Shown in pieces: positions 1-6,344 of a stretch of DNA of 27,466 bases. The notes beneath the pieces were generated by a model that made no database searches, was not told the origin of the DNA, and saw only the letters and a list, made by a program, of their open reading frames with translations. The position numbers and the translations under genes were made by a program. This stretch comes from Clostridium sp. CAG:780 (GTDB taxonomy: Bacteria > Bacillota > Clostridia > TANB77 > CAG-508), in assembly GCA_000434195.1 (NCBI GenBank), contig HF994447.1, positions 1 through 27,466 on the forward strand. Reading direction: 5' to 3'. How positions within the stretch are numbered: the stretch's first letter is position 1; each line of letters starts with the position of its first letter.

Positions 1-13
1 GCTTGCAATATTT

Positions 14-238
14 TTAGAAATTCATTTTTTGGAATATGAAGTTTACTCCTTCTTCATCTGAAATCTCTTGATGCCAGAAATCATTTATAGCTTGGAATGT
101 AGCTTGTTGTCTTGGAGTTAAGTCAATTTTTATTTCTTGGAATAAGAAGTTTTTTATTTTTGTCCAAGTGCTAATTTTGCTTGGTACTGCTGCATCGAAT
201 TGATTTGGTATGATATTATCATTATTTGGTATTTCCAT
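14..238 (-). CDS. Hypothetical small protein (74 aa)
   Basis: No family was recognised. The protein is small, soluble-looking and without a signal peptide or membrane segment; its middle is rich in aromatic and basic residues (around W-T-K-I-K-N-F-L-F) and its C-terminal third is acidic. An open frame reaches back to 262, but the ATG at 238 is the better start because an AGGAGG site (GGAGGAAATAAAA then ATG) sits just upstream of it and inside the longer version. The gene follows telA on the same strand with a 92-base gap that holds a good promoter of its own, so it may be expressed both by read-through from the VWA/XpaC/TelA operon and independently. A functional link to telA is inference from position only. 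Confidence 0.7.
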   Translation of the reverse strand: MEIPNNDNIIPNQFDAAVPSKISTWTKIKNFLFQEIKIDLTPRQQATFQAINDFWHQEISDEEGVNFIFQKMNF

Positions 239-282
239 TTTTATTTCCTCCTTTGTAGGCAAAGTTATTATTATCTAATATA

Positions 283-311
283 CTTATACTATAAAATTAA
301 AATTTTATCAA
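283..311 (-). promoter_or_regulatory. Promoter for the 74-aa gene
   Basis: On the minus strand TTGATA (306-311) and TATAAG (283-288) are separated by 17 bases. The site lies in the gap between telA and the small gene, about 45 bases before its ATG. The fit to a housekeeping sigma promoter is good but the region is generally A+T-rich. Confidence 0.5.
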
Positions 312-330
312 GTCTTTTTGCAAAATTTTT

Positions 331-1482
331 TTATTTTTCTGTTTTTATTTCTAATAATTTTTCTTTTAATTGACCTTCTATATTTTGTAATTCTACTTCT
401 GCTTCTTTTCTCTTTTCTCTTCCAGCTTCATGAATTGCAATTAATTGGTCTAACGTGTCTATAATGTCTTGGTTTGTTTTTTGAAGTGTTTCAACGTCTA
501 CTATTGCTCTTTCTGATTCTTGTGCTATTTCTATTGTTCCTTGTTTTAATGTTTCGCTATTTTTCTTTAGCATTTCGTTTGTCACGTCTGCTACAGCTTT
601 TTGAGCATCTAATGCTGATTTAGCATGCGTTATTCCTAATGCTATTACTATTTGATTTTTCCAAAGTGGAATTGTGTTTATTAAAGAGCTTTGTATTTTT
701 TCTACTAACTCACTATCATTATTTTGTATTAATCTGATTTGTGGAGCCATTTGAATGGATATAATTCTTGTTGTTTTTAAATCATATAGTTTTTTCTCAA
801 ATCTATTGATTGTTGCCATCATATCGTTTACAGCTTGTACATCAGTTTGGTCATTGCTTTCTTGTGCAATTCTTTGTAATTCTGGTAAAACTGTTTCTTT
901 TAATTCTTGTATTTTTCTTTCTCCTGCAATTATATATAAAGATAATTGTTTGAAGTATTCTAGATTTTTCTCATACATTGAATCATATACTGCTATGTCT
1001 TTTAACATTTGAAGTTTATGGTTTTCTAATTGTTTTTCTATTTTGCCTATATTTACCTCAACTTTATTGTATCTTGTTATTAGTTTTTCTAATTCTTTTT
1101 TTGCAGAGTGGAATACTTTTGCAATTCCTGTATATTCTTTTCTTGGAATATCACTGTCAAATTGTTTGATTTCTACTACTAAGTCTGATAATAAATCTCC
1201 AACTTCTCCAGTACTTCTTGTTTTTACATTGTCTAATACTGAATCTGAAAATTTTGATATGTTATTTTGTGCAGATGATCCATATTGTAATATTTCTGTT
1301 GTGTTTTTAGGATCTATTTTTGCAACAAATTCGTCTATTGCTTTTTTCTCTTCTTCTGGTAGTTCATTGTAATTTAATGATTTTTCTACCTCTTCTTCTG
1401 TAACTTTCTTTTCTTGAATTAAGCTGTTTTCAACTTTGCTTGTATCGATGTTTGATACTACTTTTAATTCTAAATTTTCCAT
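331..1482 (-). CDS. telA: TelA/KlaA-family toxic anion resistance protein
   Basis: The 383-residue product resembles the TelA (YaaN/KlaA) family, named for tellurite resistance but with no settled molecular function. It is a cytoplasmic, almost entirely helical, highly charged protein with long coiled-coil stretches, and the length is typical for the family. Family-like parts include the central segment around S-L-I-N-T-I-P-L-W-K-N-Q (about residues 265-277) and the following helix with A-L-D-A-Q-K-A-V. The first 60 residues are acidic and probably unstructured. The ATG is preceded by AAGGAG. The gene is fourth in an operon after the VWA protein, XpaC and a substrate-binding-like protein; xpaC next to a telA homologue is a known arrangement in Bacillus. 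Nothing here indicates which stress or ligand is involved, so the resistance name should be read as a family label. Confidence 0.88.
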   Translation of the reverse strand: MENLELKVVSNIDTSKVENSLIQEKKVTEEEVEKSLNYNELPEEEKKAIDEFVAKIDPKNTTEILQYGSSAQNNISKFSDSVLDNVKTRSTGEVGDLLSDLVVEIKQFDSDIPRKEYTGIAKVFHSAKKELEKLITRYNKVEVNIGKIEKQLENHKLQMLKDIAVYDSMYEKNLEYFKQLSLYIIAGERKIQELKETVLPELQRIAQESNDQTDVQAVNDMMATINRFEKKLYDLKTTRIISIQMAPQIRLIQNNDSELVEKIQSSLINTIPLWKNQIVIALGITHAKSALDAQKAVADVTNEMLKKNSETLKQGTIEIAQESERAIVDVETLQKTNQDIIDTLDQLIAIHEAGREKRKEAEVELQNIEGQLKEKLLEIKTEK

Positions 1483-1531
1483 AATAAAATTTCTCCTTTT
1501 TTATTTTCTTAATTATGGTTTAAGATTACCA

Positions 1532-2662
1532 TTATTGACCTAAATATGAAATCATTTCGTCATACATTTTCATTTTTAAGCTTGATACTGTACTTGTTAT
1601 ACTTTGTGGAATTCCCGAAACATTTACTTTTGTTACGTCATAGTTTCCACCAGTGATACCTGTTCTAAATCCATATCTTGACCAAGCAATTTGTCCAATA
1701 TCTTTATCTTCAAATGCTTTGAAGAACTCGTTTCCTGTTTCATTAAATGTTGCTATACAATGTGAGTTCCATATTGTAGGAGTTGGGTATAATATTCTGA
1801 TTTTGTCTTTTACTTGCTCCCATCCATCAGGATTTGAGTTTGCAAAATCTATTACACTTTTCTCATAGTCAACTATCATTGGCTTTCCACCGACACCTGT
1901 TTTTAAATATAATTCAAATAGGTCTGCTGGTGTGTTATTCATATAGCCTGATTTTATATAAAATTCCTTTAAGTTTTGTAAATTAGCTTGTAGGTTTTCT
2001 TCTGTTACAGTTCCACCACACATTATTGATAGCAATAATCCATAGTATGTTGCTCCTGGTGAAGATGTAACCGGGTCTGTTGAGTCTATGTTGATTGTTC
2101 CATATAACATGTCAACTCCTATGTCAGACCATTTCTTTCCTTCCAATATATATGATATTAGTTTGTTCATATCTGTTATATAGTAAACATTATCTTTTTG
2201 TGTTACTATATTTTCTTTTATTAATGCATCTACAACTGTATCCCAACTATAAATGACTATTGGAGTATTTAGGGTAAGTCCTCCTTCTAGTATTCTATCC
2301 CTTTGTGCCTCTCCTTTTGATGTATCTGCGCTTACTTTAAAATAATCGTAGAATCTTTGGTCAGAGCAAAACATTGCATCATATTTGCTTCCATCTTTTC
2401 TAAGTAGTGGATCTTTTACTATTTTTCCATTGCTCCAAGAATCGTATGTTACTTTTAGTCCATATTTTTGTTTCATTATATTGTTTACCTCTTCATCTGC
2501 TAGGAAATTTTCTTTTCCTCCACCTGTTGCTACAAATACTTGCTTTAGATTACTATCTAATATTCCATCTTTATTGTTTTTTAATGTTGTCACAGCTACT
2601 ATTACAATTATTAATACAATTAATATTGCAAGTCCTAAAATAGCTTGTTTTTTTCTGTCCAT
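1532..2662 (-). CDS. Membrane-anchored extracellular substrate-binding-like protein
   Basis: A 376-residue protein with one N-terminal membrane segment (about residues 8-26) and an outside domain resembling periplasmic-type binding proteins of the SBP_bac_11 kind. Binding-protein traits are an opening beta strand followed by a glycine-rich V-A-T-G-G-G-K turn (43-49) and a later segment Y-D-A-M-F-C-S-D typical of the ligand cleft. It has no lipobox cysteine, so the anchor is an uncleaved helix, unlike most Gram-positive uptake receptors. The start ATG overlaps the xpaC stop by one base (TAATG) behind an AGGAGGT site, implying coupled translation. The following telA starts 49 bases further on with no convincing terminator. 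No transporter permease or ATPase is nearby. The ligand is unknown. It looks distantly similar to the binding domain of the VWA protein in the same operon. Confidence 0.75.
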   Translation of the reverse strand: MDRKKQAILGLAILIVLIIVIVAVTTLKNNKDGILDSNLKQVFVATGGGKENFLADEEVNNIMKQKYGLKVTYDSWSNGKIVKDPLLRKDGSKYDAMFCSDQRFYDYFKVSADTSKGEAQRDRILEGGLTLNTPIVIYSWDTVVDALIKENIVTQKDNVYYITDMNKLISYILEGKKWSDIGVDMLYGTINIDSTDPVTSSPGATYYGLLLSIMCGGTVTEENLQANLQNLKEFYIKSGYMNNTPADLFELYLKTGVGGKPMIVDYEKSVIDFANSNPDGWEQVKDKIRILYPTPTIWNSHCIATFNETGNEFFKAFEDKDIGQIAWSRYGFRTGITGGNYDVTKVNVSGIPQSITSTVSSLKMKMYDEMISYLGQ

Positions 2663-3297
2663 TATTGCACCTCCTTATCCTTTTTTTCTATATTAAAATC
2701 TATTTCGTCTAAGAATCCATCTGCCTTTAACATTGACTCAAATACTTTTAATTCTGCATCTGTATCTACCATTTCTGTTTGATATATGTTGCTTAATTGT
2801 TCTTCAAATGCATCTTTTATTTTTGCAATCATGTTCTCAACTGATGACATGAATTTCTTGCTTTCTTTTGTGGTTAGCTTTTGATTTTCTATCTCATCAT
2901 ATCTTTCTAGTATTTTTATGGTTACCGGCAAATAGTAGTTTAAAAAGTTTCGGACTTTTTTTAGTTTTTCCGGCTTCTTTTCTACTGTTTCTATAATTTT
3001 ATTTGATGTTATATAAATAGATTTTACATTTTGAACTAACTGAGAACTTTCTAATTGTTTAGAGATATTTTGCATTTTTATTATTGATTCTTTTGCTTGC
3101 TTTATTGCTAGTTTATCTTCTGCTTCAACGTTGTCTGATATATCTACTTTCTTTTTGTCCCTAAAAAGTAGTATTCCAGCGCCATATGCAGCAACTCCTA
3201 TTGCAGCCGATGGCAAAGCACCAATTCCACATGCCAAATATGGTACTGCAAAAAATGTTCCTCCTAATAAACAAGAATAAATATATTCCTTTTTCAA
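2662..3297 (-). CDS. xpaC: XpaC-family membrane protein
   Basis: A 211-residue protein of the XpaC type (annotated in databases as 5-bromo-4-chloroindolyl phosphate hydrolysis protein, a phenotype label and not a proven enzyme activity). Two closely spaced hydrophobic segments (about residues 5-22 and 26-45) form an N-terminal hairpin. A charged helical region of about 160 residues, probably cytoplasmic, follows. I see no catalytic motif. The start codon is TTG, chosen because GAGGAGG lies seven bases upstream. It begins 13 bases after the VWA gene and its stop overlaps the next start by one base, so it is clearly co-transcribed. XpaC and TelA homologues are adjacent in Bacillus as well; here two extracellular binding-like proteins have joined the pair. 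The family call rests on topology, helical pattern and neighbourhood. Confidence 0.75.
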   Translation of the reverse strand: MKKEYIYSCLLGGTFFAVPYLACGIGALPSAAIGVAAYGAGILLFRDKKKVDISDNVEAEDKLAIKQAKESIIKMQNISKQLESSQLVQNVKSIYITSNKIIETVEKKPEKLKKVRNFLNYYLPVTIKILERYDEIENQKLTTKESKKFMSSVENMIAKIKDAFEEQLSNIYQTEMVDTDAELKVFESMLKADGFLDEIDFNIEKKDKEVQ

Positions 3298-3310
3298 TTT
3301 TGTTCCTCCT

Positions 3311-4909
3311 CTAATTGTAGCTTCTAACTTTTTTAAATGCTTCTAGTAAGTTAGTTCTACCGTCAAATACTTTTGCATTACTTAGTTTTGCTATATCATC
3401 CAACTGACTTGCAGATGCGCTTCCAAACATTATACTATATACAGGAATATCTCTTCCCATGTTTGTGTATAATTTTTTTACATCATAAAAATTTCCTTTG
3501 TTTGATACTCCGTCCGTCATTAATATTATAGAAAGATTGTATTTGTCCATGTTTTCTGTTTTTAAAATGTTTAGAGCTTCTGATGTTGCTAGATAAATGT
3601 TTGTCATTCCTGTTGGTTCTTCATTTTCTATGTTTTCAATTAGCTCTTGTGTTTGCACACCGTTTTCTATGTTCCATTTATTTTTTATTTCTTGATTAAA
3701 TGTTATAACTGATATTTTGTCTTTGCTAGAGAATTGAAGCATGTTTTTAGATGCCTCTTCTTCTGTTAGGATATATTTCATAGCAGATACTAATTGTTGC
3801 TCTCCCTCTCCTGACATACTTCCTGAATAGTCTAAACAAAATACCGTATGTGTTGGCTTTCTTAGTTCAGATTGATATAGTGCTAATGCCTTTTTTATTA
3901 CTGCAGTACTTGGATATTTTACAGGGACCAAGTATTTAGTTGTATCAATTCCCCAATTTGGATTGAATATTGTTTTATCTGCATTCGGATTTACTCCACC
4001 ATACCAAACTCTTCTACCTGTTTTTAGTAATTCTTGTTGTCCTTCTTCACTTAAAATATAAGATTGTAATTTTTCAAATATTTCTAGTTTGTCTTTGTTA
4101 GAATTGTCAATATATGCTAGTGGCGAATCCGATATAGATACACCATCTTTTGCATAAATTATGTACAATGGTTCTCTTCCTTGTTCTTCTAGCTTTTTGT
4201 TAATGTTGATAATTGAAGTTTCATATGTTACTACTGCCTCATAATCTCCTTTTATAAACATCTCTTCCAAAAACTCTTCGCTTCCTGATGTTCTTGTTAC
4301 TCCTGAGAATAAGTTTTTTACATTTTCTCTTAGTTCTACATTGTCTAGGTCTTCTACTTTTAGTATTTCTGGATTTCCAGCAAGTGTAGCTAAAAATCCT
4401 AAATATGCTGTTGCTCCAGTGTTTGTTTGCGTTGCAGACGACATACTAAATTTCAATTTTCCGTTTTGTATTTCTGTTAAAATATCTTTTGTGCTAACTT
4501 CTTTGTCTATGAATCCTAGTTCTTTTGCTTTAGATTTTTTTATTCCAAATACTACTGGATTTATGCTTGTTGATTTTGAATTTTTTACTGATACCGACTT
4601 ATCTAACATATATAGCCAAATAGAATTAGATGTCCAAACTGCATCATATTGTTCTTTGTTGTTTAGCTTTTCCATTATATCTATTGTACCAGCGTAGTCT
4701 ATACTTAGTTTTATATTGTTTTTTCTCGCAAATTCTTGCAGTGTTTGCTCCAAATCTGCATTTTCTGAACTAGAAATTAATCTAAATGTTTTGCCTCTTG
4801 TAATATGTTTATTTGAATCCCTTGATTTGTTTGTTACATTTTGTGCTACTATAAGTATTAGTATCACTATAATCGCAATTAACCATCCTTTTTTTGTGCC
4901 TTTTTTCAC
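3311..4909 (-). CDS. Membrane-anchored substrate-binding-like and VWA domain protein
   Basis: A 532-residue protein of three parts: one N-terminal membrane helix (about 8-25), an outside substrate-binding-like domain (about 40-320), and a C-terminal von Willebrand A domain (about 350-530). The VWA domain has a complete metal-ion-dependent adhesion site: D-Y-S-G-S near 360, a G-M-T-N loop threonine near 437, and M-T-D-G near 468. It should therefore bind Mg2+ or a similar ion and a protein partner. The binding domain shows the same kind of A-V-W-T-S-N cleft segment seen in SBP_bac_11 proteins. No lipobox is present. The start is GTG: an overlapping ATG two bases upstream runs straight into TGA, and an AAGGGGG site is correctly spaced. 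It is the first gene of the operon, with a clear promoter. A sensory or assembly role is inference. Confidence 0.85.
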   Translation of the reverse strand: MKKGTKKGWLIAIIVILILIVAQNVTNKSRDSNKHITRGKTFRLISSSENADLEQTLQEFARKNNIKLSIDYAGTIDIMEKLNNKEQYDAVWTSNSIWLYMLDKSVSVKNSKSTSINPVVFGIKKSKAKELGFIDKEVSTKDILTEIQNGKLKFSMSSATQTNTGATAYLGFLATLAGNPEILKVEDLDNVELRENVKNLFSGVTRTSGSEEFLEEMFIKGDYEAVVTYETSIININKKLEEQGREPLYIIYAKDGVSISDSPLAYIDNSNKDKLEIFEKLQSYILSEEGQQELLKTGRRVWYGGVNPNADKTIFNPNWGIDTTKYLVPVKYPSTAVIKKALALYQSELRKPTHTVFCLDYSGSMSGEGEQQLVSAMKYILTEEEASKNMLQFSSKDKISVITFNQEIKNKWNIENGVQTQELIENIENEEPTGMTNIYLATSEALNILKTENMDKYNLSIILMTDGVSNKGNFYDVKKLYTNMGRDIPVYSIMFGSASASQLDDIAKLSNAKVFDGRTNLLEAFKKVRSYN

Positions 4910-4934
4910 ATTTCATCCCCCTTTCGTTAGTTGT

Positions 4935-4964
4935 ATTATATCATTATTAAAATATCTTTGTAAA
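4935..4964 (-). promoter_or_regulatory. Promoter of the VWA-XpaC-SBP-TelA operon
   Basis: On the minus strand TTTACA (4959-4964) and a perfect TATAAT (4935-4940) are separated by 18 bases. The site sits about 26 bases before the GTG start and just beyond the terminator of the upstream gene. Confidence 0.7.
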
Positions 4965-4976
4965 TATTTATAGCAC

Positions 4977-5010
4977 AAAAATACTATTGCATTTTTTTAT
5001 TGCAATAGTA
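4977..5010 (-). terminator. Intrinsic terminator after the kinase-ParB gene
   Basis: A perfect 10-base-pair stem (4982-4991 with 5001-5010, arm TACTATTGCA) has a 9-base loop and is followed on the minus strand by TTTTT. It lies nine bases beyond the stop of the upstream gene and separates it from the VWA operon. A T run on the plus side would let it work in both directions. Confidence 0.85.
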
Positions 5011-5018
5011 CTTTTTTA

Positions 5019-6266
5019 TTATCTTTCTTCTTCTCTTTTTGCTATTTCTGTTTTGTATTTTTCTGTTAATCTTCCTACTAATTCTGGGTGTATTTTTTCA
5101 TATGAGAATCTTGCATTTGGATTATTTGACATCTTTCTTTCTAGTTTATCTAGCAATCCTTCATGTCCAAATAATTGCGCCATATTAGCGTATTCTGCTA
5201 TTTTTCTTGGAGTTGCATATAATCCTGGGTGTTTTTCGTCATCTTTTGCCATTACCTCATACGGTATTAATTCTTTGCCAGCACGAGCTGCTCCGAAATT
5301 TCTATGATGTCCTTCTATTATATATAATATTCCATCTACGCTTACTGTTTCTATTGGGCTGTCTGGGTAATAACCATTTTTCTCAATCAGTTGTGTCATC
5401 TCGTCTATATCTTTACCAAACATTCCAGGTCTAAGAGTATCCATTTCATCTTGTTTAGGAATAAATACTTTTGGACTTGCCCAATTTCTCGCAAAGTCTT
5501 CGCCTTTTTGGAATCTGTCCGAACATTCAAGAATAACATCCGCAATAGAATCTGGGCTTGAATATGAAGTATCTATAACTACACTGTAATTTTCTTCATC
5601 TGATATATCAACTCCATATACTTTTTTATATCTTTTTATTTCTCCTGTTCTTCTATCTTCTCTTTCTTTTATTGCTTCTTCTAGAGAAGTGTATCTATCT
5701 TCTTTTCCTCTGCTCTTGTCATTAAACAATCTTTCTCCTGCAATTCTTGGGTTAGCAGTTAGTCTTACGTCAAAAGAGCCTTGAACATTTGAAAAAGCAA
5801 GTCTAGAATCAATTATCCATGCTTCATCTGGATGACTTTCGCTATTTATTTCTATTCCTTCTTTTTTCATTTCTTCATCTATTGTATGGTCTATTACACT
5901 TCTAATATCCTCAAATTCAGAACTGTTATTCGCGTCCTCTATTGTAAAATGAGATAAATCAATTTTCTTTTCTGATAAGCTTGCTATTGTTTTTGAAATT
6001 ACTCTTCTATTTTCAGCATTCTCAAATAAAGCTTTTATTTCTGGACGTTTTGCTATTTCTTCCCTTTTTGGATTGTCAAAGTTTATAATTAACTCAACCA
6101 CTGATGTAAAATATTTTCTAAATTCGTCTCCTGTTGATTTCATATGAATTTTTTCAGGTTCATAGCCCTCTTGTATTAATTTTTGTTTTAATGCTTTTGC
6201 TACTGTTCCTTTTCCGCTTACAGGTTCTCCTGATAGTGTTATTATTTTATTTTTTATTTCTTCCAT
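5019..6266 (-). CDS. Cytidylate-kinase-like and ParB/sulfiredoxin-like fusion protein
   Basis: This 415-residue protein joins two domains. Residues 1-235 look like a CMP-kinase-like P-loop kinase: G-E-P-V-S-G-K-G-T at 13-21, an I-I-D-S-R segment at 151-155, a lid-like basic region near 189-210 (R-Y-T-S-L-E-E-A, then R-E-D-R-R), and Y-G-V-D followed by V-V-I-D-T-S as in archaeal-type cytidylate kinases. Residues about 265-345 hold a ParB/sulfiredoxin-like segment, I-I-E-G-H-H-R-N-F-G-A-A-R-A-G at 316-330, matching the (D/E)GHHR nucleotide-binding box. The rest is helical with no assigned fold. It is a single gene with its own promoter and terminator and starts at ATG behind GAAAGG. The substrate is unknown; a role in DNA partitioning is unlikely. 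Some ParB-like folds are ATP-dependent serine kinases, so a small-molecule kinase is one possibility. Confidence 0.72.
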   Translation of the reverse strand: MEEIKNKIITLSGEPVSGKGTVAKALKQKLIQEGYEPEKIHMKSTGDEFRKYFTSVVELIINFDNPKREEIAKRPEIKALFENAENRRVISKTIASLSEKKIDLSHFTIEDANNSSEFEDIRSVIDHTIDEEMKKEGIEINSESHPDEAWIIDSRLAFSNVQGSFDVRLTANPRIAGERLFNDKSRGKEDRYTSLEEAIKEREDRRTGEIKRYKKVYGVDISDEENYSVVIDTSYSSPDSIADVILECSDRFQKGEDFARNWASPKVFIPKQDEMDTLRPGMFGKDIDEMTQLIEKNGYYPDSPIETVSVDGILYIIEGHHRNFGAARAGKELIPYEVMAKDDEKHPGLYATPRKIAEYANMAQLFGHEGLLDKLERKMSNNPNARFSYEKIHPELVGRLTEKYKTEIAKREEER

Positions 6267-6308
6267 TTTATCGGCCTTTCTTTTTTATATTAATTGTCAA
6301 CTACTTCC

Positions 6309-6337
6309 ATTTTACAACTTTTTCCCTATTATGTCAA
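6309..6337 (-). promoter_or_regulatory. Promoter of the kinase-ParB gene
   Basis: On the minus strand a perfect TTGACA (6332-6337) and TAAAAT (6309-6314) have a 17-base spacer. The site lies in the 78-base gap after the PBP gene, about 40 bases before the ATG. Confidence 0.7.
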
Positions 6338-6344
6338 TCTTTTT

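Noticed and set aside
1500..1531. Terminator between the substrate-binding gene and telA
   Set aside because: The inverted repeat ATGGT/ACCAT has only a 5-base-pair stem and no following T run on the minus strand, so the genes are treated as co-transcribed.
1532..4909. ABC uptake system for the two binding-like proteins
   Set aside because: No permease or ATPase gene is present in the operon, and neither protein carries a lipobox.
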